A stretch of 64,000 nucleotides of DNA from an uncultured Eubacteriales bacterium (GTDB taxonomy: Bacteria; Bacillota; Clostridia; Oscillospirales; Acutalibacteraceae). The notes beneath the pieces are model-generated. The model worked only from the letters and a program-made list of their open reading frames with translations, was not told where the DNA came from and did no database searches. This document shows, in pieces, positions 25,146 to 33,428 of the stretch (its first letter is position 1; each line of letters starts with the position of its first letter). The translations under genes were made by a program, and so were the position numbers. The stretch covers positions 124,001 through 188,000 of the forward strand of contig CAKSKA010000002.1 in assembly GCA_934464615.1 (NCBI GenBank). Reading direction: 5' to 3'.

Positions 25146-25697
25146 TTAATCTACCGCGGGTGTTTGCTGCATTGCGGTAAGGGTTTGCTGTAAAAGTTCA
25201 TCCAAAGTAATACCCAACATCTGTGCTCCGCGCTCAATAACTTCTCTTGAGCAGCCTGCGGCAAACTTTTTATCTTTATATTTCTTTTTTACCGATTTCA
25301 ATTCCATATCCGCAACGCTTTTGGACGGGCGCATCAATGCCGCCGCGCCTATAAGTCCGGAAAGCTCGTCCACGGCATAAAGCACTTTTTCCATTTCGTG
25401 CTCCGGCGCAATATCCACGCACAGTAAATACCCGTGGCTTGCCACCGCGTGTATAATGCTCTCGTCAATATTTTCTTCACGCATTATTTCCTGCTCTTTT
25501 ACGCAGTGCTGTTCGGGATATTGCTCGAAATCAAGGTCGTGCAAAAGTCCTACTATACCCCAAAAATCTTCATCAAATCCCTTTTGCTTTGCAAAATAAC
25601 GCATTATGCCCTCAACCGTCAGCGCATGCTTTATATGGAACGGCTCGCTGTTGTATTTGCAAAGCAGGTCGTAAGCCTGTTGTCTTGTAGGTATCAT
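25146..25697 (-). CDS. HD domain hydrolase
   Basis: The 183-residue protein has HD-superfamily metal ligands: His in 'FHIKHALTVEGIM', the 'HD' of 'LLHDLDFEQYPEQH', and further His/Asp ('ASHGYL', 'YAVDELSGLIGAA'). HD proteins of this size are metal-dependent phosphohydrolases acting on nucleotides or similar. The gene stands alone upstream of a terminator and downstream of the metNIQ operon. Confidence 0.8.
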   Translation of the reverse strand: MIPTRQQAYDLLCKYNSEPFHIKHALTVEGIMRYFAKQKGFDEDFWGIVGLLHDLDFEQYPEQHCVKEQEIMREENIDESIIHAVASHGYLLCVDIAPEHEMEKVLYAVDELSGLIGAAALMRPSKSVADMELKSVKKKYKDKKFAAGCSREVIERGAQMLGITLDELLQQTLTAMQQTPAVD

Positions 25698-25741
25698 AAA
25701 AATCCTTCTTTATATAATGTGTTATGTAAAGTTCTGTTTTG

Positions 25742-26452
25742 TTACTGTTTGTTTTTAAGCCTTTTATCAAGTTTTACCGAAAGGCGTGTGCCTACCGACT
25801 GGAATATCTGTACCAAAACGATAAGCAAAATTACGGCAAGCAGCATTACAAGGTACTTGTAACGGTAATAACCGTAATTTATGGCAATTTTGCCAAGTCC
25901 GCCGCCGCCTATAATTCCACTCATCGCGGTGTAACCGAGTATTGTGGTTATTGCGATTGTAGCGTTTGATATAAGCGAGGGCATAGCCTCGGGTATCATA
26001 ACCTTTGTAATTATTTGGAAAGGCGACGCGCCCATGCTTTGCGCCATTTCTATAATATTGGGGTTAATTTCGCGCAGACTGCTTTCGGCAAGACGGGCGA
26101 CAAAAGGGAATGCCGCTATTGTAAGCGGTACTATCGACGCCGTTGTACCCACCGCCGTTCCGACAATGGCACGGGTAAGGGGGAATACCAAAATCATAAG
26201 TATAAGAAACGGTACCGAGCGCAAAAGATTTATAATTACGCCGAGCGTTGTCATAAGCCATTTGGGCAGTGGCAATACGCCGCCTTTTTCTCCCACGACC
26301 AAAATTACACCCAACGGCAGACCTATTACTATTGCAAGCGCGGTTGCCACAAATGTAACATAAATCGTCTCAAACAAAGCCGACGCAAACTGCGTGCTTA
26401 CTATCTGCCACGTTTCGCGCAGAGTATCCGAAGAAAACATACCGGAAAACAT
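25742..26452 (-). CDS. metI: D-methionine ABC transporter permease
   Basis: The 236-residue inner-membrane permease of the methionine uptake (MUT) family has five or six hydrophobic segments and the EAA-type loop 'EMAQSMGASPFQIITKVMIPEAMPSLI' that docks the ATPase MetN. The C-terminal 'TAMSGIIGGGGLGKIAINYGYYRY' is typical of MetI. It ends the metQ-metN-metI operon, abutting metN. Confidence 0.95.
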   Translation of the reverse strand: MFSGMFSSDTLRETWQIVSTQFASALFETIYVTFVATALAIVIGLPLGVILVVGEKGGVLPLPKWLMTTLGVIINLLRSVPFLILMILVFPLTRAIVGTAVGTTASIVPLTIAAFPFVARLAESSLREINPNIIEMAQSMGASPFQIITKVMIPEAMPSLISNATIAITTILGYTAMSGIIGGGGLGKIAINYGYYRYKYLVMLLAVILLIVLVQIFQSVGTRLSVKLDKRLKNKQ

Positions 26453-27457
26453 TTACTTTACCTCCTGTGCGAACACATCGCTGTTGCTTGATAAAAATTC
26501 CACCGCTTTTTGCGGTTTTCCGTCGCGGTTTTCAACGCTTAAAAGCATTGTACCGTACGCCTTGCCGCCTATGCTTTTTGTGGACGCATAGGCAATGCTT
26601 GCCTCAATTCCGAGGCGCGTTGCCATAGTTGCAATAAGCGGAGAATCGGTTGCGGCAGCGCCGTTGAATACAACGCGTATAAACTTAACGCTGTTGTCCG
26701 CCAGTTTGATTTCTTCCGATTCGCCCTCGGGGAAAACGAGTTTGCGCGCGGCTTCGGATTTCGGACGGGAGAAAACCTCGCTTACGTCGCCGACCTCGGC
26801 AACCTCGCCGTTTTCAAGTATGGCAACCTTGTTGCAAATTGCCTCTACAACACTCATCTGGTGTGTAATTATAACAACGGTAATGCCTGTTTTCTCATTT
26901 ATCTGTCTTATAAGTTCCAAAATGGAATTTGTGGTTGTCGGATCAAGTGCGCTTGTTGCCTCGTCGCAGAGCAGCACATCGGGATCTGTCGCAAGGGCGC
27001 GCGCAATGGCTATACGCTGCTGCTGACCGCCCGACAACTGCGACGGATACGCCTTTGCCTTATCCGCAAGACCTACGGTATCAAGCAGTTCCATTGCCCG
27101 TTTTTCAGCGTCCGCCTTGGCAACACCCGCAAGTTCAAGCGGAAAACAGATGTTTTTAAGGCAGGTTTTCTGCTGCAGCAAATTAAAGCCCTGAAAAATC
27201 ATTGTGATTTTTCGGCGTTCCTCCCTCAGTTGCTTTTCGGAAAGTTCGCAAAGGTTTTTGCCGTTTACCGTAACGGTACCCTGCGTGGGTTTTTCCAACA
27301 TATTTATACAACGCACAAGCGTGCTTTTGCCGGCGCCCGACATACCTATAATGCCGTAAATATCGCCGTCGTTTATTGTAAGATTTACATTTTTAAGCGC
27401 TTCTACCTTGTTATCCGCGCCCGTAAATGTTTTTGTAAGGTTTTTAATTTCTATCAT
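26453..27457 (-). CDS. metN: Methionine ABC transporter ATP-binding protein
   Basis: The 334-residue ATPase drives methionine import. It shows Walker A 'GMSGAGKSTL', Q-loop 'MIFQGFNLLQ', signature 'LSGGQQQRIAIARAL', Walker B 'VLLCDEATSALD' and H-loop 'VVIITHQM'. The C-terminal NIL domain (from about residue 250) senses methionine and inhibits transport (trans-inhibition) in characterised MetN proteins. The ATG at 27457 is chosen for its CGGAG site; the annotatable upstream extension is leader. It follows metQ by about 75 bp. Confidence 0.96.
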   Translation of the reverse strand: MIEIKNLTKTFTGADNKVEALKNVNLTINDGDIYGIIGMSGAGKSTLVRCINMLEKPTQGTVTVNGKNLCELSEKQLREERRKITMIFQGFNLLQQKTCLKNICFPLELAGVAKADAEKRAMELLDTVGLADKAKAYPSQLSGGQQQRIAIARALATDPDVLLCDEATSALDPTTTNSILELIRQINEKTGITVVIITHQMSVVEAICNKVAILENGEVAEVGDVSEVFSRPKSEAARKLVFPEGESEEIKLADNSVKFIRVVFNGAAATDSPLIATMATRLGIEASIAYASTKSIGGKAYGTMLLSVENRDGKPQKAVEFLSSNSDVFAQEVK

Positions 27458-27532
27458 GCTTTTCTCCGCTTTTAAAGACAGTTTATTCCCCCGACGCAAT
27501 ACGCCGGAGGAATAGGATTTTCTTTTATTTAC

Positions 27533-28381
27533 TTATTTTACAGCGTCCAAAGTTGTCTGTTTGCCGCCGTAAATTCCGATGGGTTCAACATGGATAGCCG
27601 CAACAGATACAATATGGGTGTTCTTTTCTTTGTTGAAATCGTCAAGATAGGGTTTGTGCTGGAAGTAGTTTGCAAGTACGGTGCCGTCTTCAACAACTTC
27701 GTTCGGAACAACGTAATCGGTATATTCCTGAATGTCGAGCGTAATATTCTTCGCTGCCAAAATTTCCTTTGCAACGGCAAGAATTTCGGCATGCGGTGTG
27801 GGAGAAGCGGCAACGCTTATTGTCTTACCCGCAAGGGAAGCATAGTCAACGCTGCTGTCGTAACCGTCTGTTTTGTTATCAACAGTAGATACAACCGCGC
27901 CGTCGTATTTAGATGTAATAAAGTCCGCAACCTTCTGGCTTTCAAGTGCGGCAACAAGCGCTTTTACAAGCGGATCGTTTTCATTGCCCTGTTTAACCGC
28001 AAGAATATTTGAGTAAGCCGAGGATGAACCTTCAATTCCGAGTGCGTCCTTGGTCGGATTTAAGTTTGCGGAAATTGCATAGTTTGAGTTAATTACAGCG
28101 TAATCAACATCCTTTAAAACGTTGGGGAGCTGAGCCGCCTCAACTTCTTTGAACTTAATGTTCTTCGGATTGCTTTCGATGTCAAGAACAGTGGCGGTGA
28201 TTCCTGCGCCGTCTTTAAGTTTAATAATGCCGAGGTCCTGAAGGAGCAGGAGCGCACGAGCTTCGTTTGTTGTGTCGTTAGGTACCGCTATTGTAATTTG
28301 GTTGCCGCCGCAGGCCGTAAGACCGAGCGCTACGGTGAGGGTGAGTATTGCTGCTACAATGATTGATAATGCTTTTTTCAT
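27533..28381 (-). CDS. metQ: Methionine-binding lipoprotein
   Basis: The 282-residue substrate-binding protein has a lipoprotein signal ending LTAC (Cys24) and a NLPA-type fold: 'QITIAVPNDTTNEARALLLLQDLGIIKL' at the start and 'ALVAALESQKVADFI' later. It delivers methionine to MetN-MetI. It is the first gene of the operon, behind a leader region with a Met/Cys-rich peptide and a terminator, so expression probably responds to sulfur amino acid supply. Confidence 0.95.
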   Translation of the reverse strand: MKKALSIIVAAILTLTVALGLTACGGNQITIAVPNDTTNEARALLLLQDLGIIKLKDGAGITATVLDIESNPKNIKFKEVEAAQLPNVLKDVDYAVINSNYAISANLNPTKDALGIEGSSSAYSNILAVKQGNENDPLVKALVAALESQKVADFITSKYDGAVVSTVDNKTDGYDSSVDYASLAGKTISVAASPTPHAEILAVAKEILAAKNITLDIQEYTDYVVPNEVVEDGTVLANYFQHKPYLDDFNKEKNTHIVSVAAIHVEPIGIYGGKQTTLDAVK

Positions 28382-28429
28382 TTTTCATTTTCCTTTCGGT
28401 ATATAATTTTGATTTATGTTTCGTTGTTT

Positions 28430-28513
28430 TTATATGTTATAAAAGTCTGCAAAGTTACACATTCGTTCAAATCTGTAGTTTGCACGGACAAGTTCCTCAA
28501 AAAAGTTTTTCAT
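28430..28513 (-). CDS. 27-residue ORF between attenuator and metQ
   Basis: ATG at 28513 is preceded by AAGGGTGG 4 nt away. The peptide 'MKNFFEELVRANYRFERMCN' continues for 7 residues to TAA, 48 bp before metQ. It lies after the leader terminator, so it is read only when transcription passes it. No similarity recognised. Confidence 0.45.
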   Translation of the reverse strand: MKNFFEELVRANYRFERMCNFADFYNI

Positions 28514-28526
28514 AAAACCACCCTTA

Positions 28527-28562
28527 AAATAAAATAACCGGACTGGCGATAAGCCGTCCGGT
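28527..28562 (-). terminator. Leader terminator (attenuator) of metQNI
   Basis: Stem ACCGGAC/GTCCGGT (28537-28543 with 28556-28562) with an inner GGC/GCC extension; the minus strand continues TATTTTATTTT. The loop side contains GCTTATCG (minus strand), complementary to CGATAAGC inside the leader peptide gene (28620-28613), giving a possible antiterminator. Confidence 0.7.
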
Positions 28563-28592
28563 AATAAGCAAACAAAATTTACTGGTATACAG

Positions 28593-28706
28593 TTAATTTT
28601 TATCGCAGGAAAGCTTATCGTTAAAATGAGCAGCACAGCACATGCGCATGGACATCATGCACATTATCTCTTTCATGCGAATATCAGATACAACTGTGTT
28701 TCTCAT
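28593..28706 (-). CDS. Met/Cys-rich leader peptide of the metQNI operon
   Basis: A 37-codon ORF with a perfect GGAGG 7 nt before ATG, 40 nt downstream of a consensus promoter. The peptide has 7 Met (1, 11, 15, 17, 18, 20, 22) and 4 Cys (16, 23, 24, 34), with a dense 'IMCMMSMRMCC' run at 14-24. The codons for N29-K31 contain CGATAAGC, which can pair with the terminator downstream. Stalling at Met (or Cys) codons when charged tRNA is scarce would leave this segment free, form an antiterminator and allow metQNI transcription. I infer classical ribosome-mediated attenuation; no S-box riboswitch is seen. Confidence 0.7.
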   Translation of the reverse strand: MRNTVVSDIRMKEIMCMMSMRMCCAAHFNDKLSCDKN

Positions 28707-28742
28707 GTGTAAGCCTCCGTTTCTTTTATTTCGGTTTGTGTC

Positions 28743-28771
28743 ATAATAGCACACGCAAAGAATTATGTCAA
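28743..28771 (-). promoter_or_regulatory. metQNI promoter
   Basis: Minus-strand TTGACA (28771-28766), 17 bp, TATTAT (28748-28743), about 35 bp before the leader peptide. Confidence 0.75.
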
Positions 28772-28849
28772 TAGCCAAATTTAAAAATCGGCAAAATATA
28801 TAAAATAGTCGCAATTTTTTCCTTTTCTTTAATATATATGATGAATTTA

Positions 28850-28878
28850 TTGCTTTTGTTTTACATATGTGTTAAAAT
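28850..28878 (+). promoter_or_regulatory. Promoter of the SPFH gene
   Basis: TTGCTT (28850-28855), 17 bp, TAAAAT (28873-28878), followed by AAAGGAG and the ATG at 28908. Confidence 0.55.
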
Positions 28879-28907
28879 AAGTGCAACAAATTTAAAGGAG
28901 ATTTACT

Positions 28908-29894
28908 ATGGAGTTTGTAATTGCCGGTATTATTGTAATAGTTTTAATTTTGCTGTTGTGCAACGTGCGCGTGGTATCGCAGGCGTCGGAGTATGTTATT
29001 GAACTTTTGGGCAAATACAAAACCACCTGGGGCGCCGGTTTGCATATTAAAATTCCGTTTTTTGAGCAGATAGCCAAAAAAATTACCGTTAAGGAACAGG
29101 TGCTGGACTCGCCGCCGCAGCCGGTAATTACCAAGGATAACGTAACCATGCAGATTGATACGGTTGTTTATTTTACAATATTCGACTCAAAACTGTATAC
29201 ATACGGTGCTGTAAATCCTCTGCGCGCGCTGGAAAACCTTACAGCCACCACACTGCGTAATATTGTCGGCGGACTGACGCTTGACGATACGCTGACTTCC
29301 CGTGATAACATTAATGTTGAAATGACACGTTTGCTTGACGACGCAACTGACAAGTGGGGCATTAAGGTCAACCGTGTGGAACTTAAAAACATTATTCCGC
29401 CCAAGGAAATACAAAACGCCATGGAAAAACAGATGAAAGCCGAACGCGACCGCCGCGAAACGCTGCTGCAGGCGGAAGGACACAAGGCTGCCGCCATTAC
29501 AAGAGCCGAGGGTGACAAACAGGCTATGATACTTGCGGCCGAGGGCGAAAGGGACGCGAGAATTGCCCGTGCCGAAGGCGAGGCCAAAGCCATTTACCTT
29601 GCCAAAAAGGCAGAGGCGGACGGACTTAAAGCCCTTAAGGAAGCAGGTGCGGACAGAGCCGTTATTGAACTTAAAAAGTACGAAGCGCTTGTTAAAATGT
29701 GCGACGGCAAGGCAGCCAAAATCATTATTCCGACCGACGCCGTAAAAGCGGCAGAAAGCAATGTCTTGTTTTCGGAAATGACGGGACTCGGCAGCAGTAC
29801 TGCGCCGGCGCCCGAACCGACAGAGGATAAAAAGCCGGATCCGTGCTGCAATGAAGATGATTATTTAAAAGAAAAATCCGAATTTGAGGATTAA
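28908..29894 (+). CDS. SPFH/band 7 domain protein
   Basis: The 328-residue protein has one N-terminal membrane helix (about residues 2-20) and an SPFH/prohibitin domain ('VSQASEYVIELLGKYKTTWGAGLHIKIPF', 'DNVTMQIDTVVYFTI'). A long coiled-coil Ala/Glu/Arg-rich stretch (about 180-245, 'AERDRRETLLQAEGHKAAAI') and an acidic, low-complexity tail follow. Such stomatin-like (QmcA-type) proteins scaffold membrane microdomains and often partner with an NfeD protein or a protease, but none is adjacent here. It is monocistronic between a promoter and a strong terminator. Confidence 0.92.
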   Translation: MEFVIAGIIVIVLILLLCNVRVVSQASEYVIELLGKYKTTWGAGLHIKIPFFEQIAKKITVKEQVLDSPPQPVITKDNVTMQIDTVVYFTIFDSKLYTYGAVNPLRALENLTATTLRNIVGGLTLDDTLTSRDNINVEMTRLLDDATDKWGIKVNRVELKNIIPPKEIQNAMEKQMKAERDRRETLLQAEGHKAAAITRAEGDKQAMILAAEGERDARIARAEGEAKAIYLAKKAEADGLKALKEAGADRAVIELKKYEALVKMCDGKAAKIIIPTDAVKAAESNVLFSEMTGLGSSTAPAPEPTEDKKPDPCCNEDDYLKEKSEFED

Positions 29895-29904
29895 AATAAA
29901 AAAG

Positions 29905-29935
29905 AACCCCCCGACGATTTCGTCGGGGGGTTGTT
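29905..29935. terminator. Bidirectional terminator
   Basis: Perfect 12-bp GC-rich arms (29905-29916, 29921-29932) with a 4-nt loop, between convergent genes. Confidence 0.85.
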
Positions 29936-29938
29936 AAC

Positions 29939-30169
29939 TCAGTGCTTTTCGATCCATTCTTCCGCTTTTGCTTTTGATACAGACTTAATATCTTCCTTTT
30001 TATAGGGAGATTCCTCTCCGCCGTTTACATAAAGGAAATAAAGTCCGCCGGGAGTTTGATAAAGCGATTCCTCATAACCTGCGGGATTGCCGAACTCGCC
30101 TTCTATATGCTGCTTAATAAGCGTTGCGGTTTCGGTGTCGTATTCTCTTTTGCATATTATCTTTTTCAT
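29939..30169 (-). CDS. Small conserved hypothetical protein
   Basis: A 76-residue soluble protein: 'MKKIICKREYDTETATLIKQ', then 'YEESLYQTPGGLYFLYVNGGEESPY' and a C-terminal helix 'VSKAKAEEWIEKH'. The pattern 'KR-YDT-TA...LY-T--G-YFL---GG' is a common Firmicutes small-protein family of unknown function, often on mobile DNA. The ATG at 30169 has AAAGGAG 7 nt upstream; the longer GTG frame is less likely. Confidence 0.75.
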   Translation of the reverse strand: MKKIICKREYDTETATLIKQHIEGEFGNPAGYEESLYQTPGGLYFLYVNGGEESPYKKEDIKSVSKAKAEEWIEKH

Positions 30170-30322
30170 AAAAAACACTCCTTTGTGATAATAGTATTAT
30201 AATCCTTATATATGTATTTTAACACAAAGTATTCAGTATTTCTATTGACCGAATATTAAAAAAATTTAAATTTTTTATTACCTTAATAATGCACTTTGAC
30301 AGGTTTACGACACGCGCGTGCA

Positions 30323-31654
30323 TTATTCGTCAATAACTTTGCATTTGCGTATTCCGTAATATTCAAAGCATTTTACCGTCTGCTCGGTTATCCTGTCGCC
30401 GAGGACGGCTATCGGCACTGCCGGAGGGCAGGATATATTTGTTTCGGCACAGATTTTACCCAAACTTTCCCGTACGTCAACTTCCCGTACGCCGCGCATA
30501 AGCGCCGCTTTAGGCGGCAGGGCGGGGTTTGCTTCGGGTATTTCCGGCGGCAAGTCGGTTATCGGCTGTGCGCGCCGTATTTTGCAAAGCGTCCGTGCGA
30601 CGCGCTCTGTATCCGACGGGGAATTATAAGGCGACGGCATTAAAACCGTAAAATCGGCATCGTAAAATTCGGGAAAAATGCCGTTGTCCGTTAATATTTT
30701 TGCAAGTGAAGTGCCTGTGTAACCGAATGATTTGGGCGCCGCGGTAATTTTAAGCGGCTCATCGCCGCAAAGGGAAAATCCGTGCGTCGCGATTTCGTTT
30801 TTAAGCGACTGTACGGCAGGCAGAAAATCGGCGAGTCTGCTTTTAAAATCCGCCGCGCATTCGGAAAACATATCAAGTGACTGCAGCACAAGGTACGACG
30901 GACTGCTGGAGGCGAAAAAAGCCATTGCGTCCTTGGCGGACGACGCAAACATCTGCGGTGCGGCGTCGGAAATATGCAGGTACGCGCCGCCCGTAAGCAC
31001 GGGCAAAGTTTTGTGTGCGGAACTGCAGCATATATCCGCGCCGAGATCGGTAGGGAAAAGGCTTTCCGGTAAAAATTTTAAATACGCTCCGTGCGCGCAG
31101 TCTACCGCCAGCAATATATTATGCGCCCGACACACGGCGGATACCTGCTTAATATCCGTAATAATTCCGAGATAATCCGGACTTGTAATATAAACCGCCG
31201 TAATTTCCCCGTCCGTGTTTTTTATACATTCTGCGACATCCCTTGCGGTAACTCGGCAGGAAAGGTGCGATTTTGACGGATTTATCCAAATAACGTCAAT
31301 ACCCAACACTGCGGCGGCGTTTACAAACGCCTTGTGCGCATTTCTGACTGCGAGTATGCGCGGTTTTTGTCCGTTTTTTTGCGCGTACCTACAAATAAGC
31401 AGCAGCATTGCCTGAATACAAAGCGTACTGCCCGACGCCGAATAAAATGTCGAACAGCCGAACACGGCGCTTGTCTGCGCTTCGCTTTGCGCTATTATTC
31501 CGTCGGGGGAAAACAGTTCGTCCGCGCCGTCAATCTCGGTAATATCAAGAGTTTCCGCGCCCGTAACCGCACAGCCCTTGTGTCCCGGCATATGCATTCT
31601 TACGCTGTTTTTTGCGGCATACTCTTTTACAAAATCGCATATCGGCGTACTCAT
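30323..31654 (-). CDS. Orn/Lys/Arg decarboxylase family PLP enzyme
   Basis: The 443-residue fold-type I PLP enzyme resembles Firmicutes arginine/lysine/ornithine decarboxylases (YaaO/SpeA type), which lack the large N-terminal wing of the E. coli enzymes. Signatures: 'NSVRMHMPGHKGCAVTGAETLDITEIDGADELFSPDGII', 'LLAVDCAHGAYLKF' (PLP Asp) and 'ICCSSAHKTLPVLTGGAYLHI' with the Schiff-base Lys. The product would be a polyamine precursor such as agmatine or cadaverine; the exact substrate is not clear. Its start overlaps the scfB stop by 4 bp. Confidence 0.9.
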   Translation of the reverse strand: MSTPICDFVKEYAAKNSVRMHMPGHKGCAVTGAETLDITEIDGADELFSPDGIIAQSEAQTSAVFGCSTFYSASGSTLCIQAMLLLICRYAQKNGQKPRILAVRNAHKAFVNAAAVLGIDVIWINPSKSHLSCRVTARDVAECIKNTDGEITAVYITSPDYLGIITDIKQVSAVCRAHNILLAVDCAHGAYLKFLPESLFPTDLGADICCSSAHKTLPVLTGGAYLHISDAAPQMFASSAKDAMAFFASSSPSYLVLQSLDMFSECAADFKSRLADFLPAVQSLKNEIATHGFSLCGDEPLKITAAPKSFGYTGTSLAKILTDNGIFPEFYDADFTVLMPSPYNSPSDTERVARTLCKIRRAQPITDLPPEIPEANPALPPKAALMRGVREVDVRESLGKICAETNISCPPAVPIAVLGDRITEQTVKCFEYYGIRKCKVIDE

Positions 31655-33021
31655 TTTTTATTTAACTCCCGTGCGACAGCCACCGCCAGCGCACATTCCA
31701 TACGTTTTTTAAACAAATCGCAGCCGTATTTGTACACGCCTTTTACCGAGCCTGTGGAATGGTATGCGTTTGCGGCGCATCCGCCCGAACAGTAAAGCCT
31801 TGCCCAGCAATCCTTACATTCCTGCCTTGCGTAGACGTTACATTCGGCAAATTCGTTTTGGGTTGCCTTATTTGTAACTCCGTTCCATATATCGCCGAGT
31901 TTAAACTTTTCCTCGCCGACAAACTGGTGGCAGGGGTAAAGGTCGCCCCAAGGGGTAACCGCCATATACTCCGTACCGCTGCCGCAGCCGGAAATACGTT
32001 TGTATATGCACGGACCGCCCTTCAGGTCTATCATATAATGATAAAATGTGAACGGTTTGCCCTGTTTATCGCGCTCAAGCATCAGCTTCGCCAGCTCTTC
32101 ATACTGTTTTTCCACAATCGGCTTGTCCTGTTCGGTAAGGGCGGCGGGATCGCCCTGTGCAGCCACCACCGGTTCCATACTTAGTTCCGTAAAGCCGAGG
32201 TCAAGCATTGTCTTTATATCTTCCAAAAAATCGGGATTTGCGTGTGTAAAAGTGCCGCGCATATAATAGTCCTTATTACCGCGCGCCGCGACAAATTTTT
32301 GAAATTTAGGCACTATTTTGTCGAAACTGCCGTTGCCCGCGTAATCAACACGGTAGCGGTCGTGTACTTCTTTTCTGCCGTCAAGGCTTAATACAACATT
32401 GCTCATCTGCTTATTTGCAAAGTCTATTACATCGTCGTCCACAAGCACGCCGTTTGTTGTAAGCGTAAAGCGGAAGTTTTTGCCTTTTTCCTTTTCTATG
32501 CTGCGCGCATATGCCACAAGCTGCTTTACAACATCAAAATTCATAAGCGGCTCTCCGCCGAAAAAATCCACTTCCAAATTGCGTCTGCCGCCCGAATTTT
32601 CCACAAGAAAATCGAGTGCGCGTTTACCGGTTTCAAAACTCATAAGCGCGCGGTCGCCGTGATATTTGCCCTGACTTGCAAAACAGTAAGAGCAGTTAAG
32701 GTTGCATGTGTGTGCAATGTGCAGACACAGCGCCTTTATAACGCCCGACGTTTTTGCCTTAAGCGTGCCCGCCATTGGTTCAAAAGTATCTTCGGTAAAC
32801 AGTTTTCCCGCGTCGCGCAGCGCACAGACGGCATCGTAACATTCTTCCGCCTGTTTTATATCCACGCCGTGTTTTTTTGCGGTTTCGGCGGTCAGCGCCG
32901 CCTTATCGGTATTTTCAAAACCGTTTATTATGTCGTACGCAATATCGTCCACTATATGTAACGCGCCCGAACATACATCAAGCACAATATTGTATCCCAA
33001 AAGTTTGTAACTGTGTATCAT
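31651..33021 (-). CDS. scfB: SCIFF peptide maturase, radical SAM
   Basis: The 456-residue enzyme forms thioether (Cys-to-alpha-carbon) cross-links in the SCIFF peptide. It has an N-terminal peptide-binding region ('HSYKLLGYNIVLDVCSGALHIVDDIAYDIINGF'), the radical-SAM motif 'CNLNCSYCF' (about residue 103), 'DFFGGEPLMNFDVV', and a C-terminal SPASM region with 'CGSGTEYMAVTPWGDLYPCHQF' and 'ECKDCWARLYCSGGCAANAY' for auxiliary iron-sulfur clusters. It lies 66 bp after the peptide gene scfA and is coupled to the decarboxylase gene. Confidence 0.97.
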   Translation of the reverse strand: MIHSYKLLGYNIVLDVCSGALHIVDDIAYDIINGFENTDKAALTAETAKKHGVDIKQAEECYDAVCALRDAGKLFTEDTFEPMAGTLKAKTSGVIKALCLHIAHTCNLNCSYCFASQGKYHGDRALMSFETGKRALDFLVENSGGRRNLEVDFFGGEPLMNFDVVKQLVAYARSIEKEKGKNFRFTLTTNGVLVDDDVIDFANKQMSNVVLSLDGRKEVHDRYRVDYAGNGSFDKIVPKFQKFVAARGNKDYYMRGTFTHANPDFLEDIKTMLDLGFTELSMEPVVAAQGDPAALTEQDKPIVEKQYEELAKLMLERDKQGKPFTFYHYMIDLKGGPCIYKRISGCGSGTEYMAVTPWGDLYPCHQFVGEEKFKLGDIWNGVTNKATQNEFAECNVYARQECKDCWARLYCSGGCAANAYHSTGSVKGVYKYGCDLFKKRMECALAVAVARELNKK

Positions 33022-33040
33022 CTTTTCACCCGTTTTATAT

Positions 33041-33067
33041 TAAAAATGCCGCCCTGCAGGACGGCAT
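33041..33067 (-). terminator. Hairpin between scfA and scfB
   Basis: A 9-bp stem (one G-U pair, 33046-33054 with 33059-33067), 4-nt loop and TTTTT on the minus strand. It would make scfA transcripts more abundant than scfB by partial termination. Confidence 0.65.
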
Positions 33068-33087
33068 AATTTTTGCATTTTGCTTAA

Positions 33088-33237
33088 TTACTTGCTTTCT
33101 TTGTTTTCGCAAGCCTGATTAGCTATACCGCAGCTGGTTTTGCAGGCAGACTGGCAGGAAGTCTGACATTCGCCGCATCCGCCGTTTTTAGCGCTTTCGC
33201 AAAGATTGCGGGTTTCAATTGTAGTAATATGTTCCAT
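33088..33237 (-). CDS. scfA: SCIFF ranthipeptide precursor
   Basis: A 49-residue peptide gene with GGAGG before its ATG. The C-terminal part 'GGCGECQTSCQSACKTSCGI' followed by 'ANQACENKESK' is the near-invariant SCIFF ('six cysteines in forty-five') core, substrate of the adjacent radical-SAM maturase. Cysteines are at 13, 21, 24, 28, 32, 36 and 43, one more (Cys13) than the usual six. SCIFF peptides are conserved across Clostridia and implicated in quorum or metabolic control, but their exact role is not settled. Confidence 0.95.
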   Translation of the reverse strand: MEHITTIETRNLCESAKNGGCGECQTSCQSACKTSCGIANQACENKESK

Positions 33238-33269
33238 CGAAAAATACCTCCGTATGTTTATTCGTTAGT

Positions 33270-33298
33270 ATTATAGCACTGCGCGCCGCCGTTGTCAA
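33270..33298 (-). promoter_or_regulatory. scfA promoter
   Basis: Minus-strand TTGACA (33298-33293), 17 bp, TATAAT (33275-33270): full consensus, 33 bp before scfA. Confidence 0.8.
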
Positions 33299-33403
33299 CC
33301 GAAAAGAACTAAGCGGCAATTAATGTTTTTTACGGATGTCGATTATATTAATGCCGTCGGAGAACCGATATATCCGTCCTGCCGTATTTTATAAAAAGAA
33401 AAA

Positions 33404-33426
33404 AGAACAGTCGCAAAACTGTCCTT
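33404..33426 (-). terminator. Terminator of tRNA-Arg
   Basis: An 8-bp stem (one G-U pair) directly after the tRNA 3' end, followed on the minus strand by CTTTTTTCTTTTT. Confidence 0.8.
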
Positions 33427-33428
33427 TT

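Noticed and set aside
28382..28907. SAM (S-box) riboswitch or Met T-box upstream of metQ
   Set aside because: No S-box core or T-box sequence (NNTGGNACCGCG-like) could be read; the peptide plus terminator explains the leader better.
33022..33087. scfA-scfB separated by independent promoter
   Set aside because: No -35/-10 pair found in the gap; the hairpin suggests partial termination instead.
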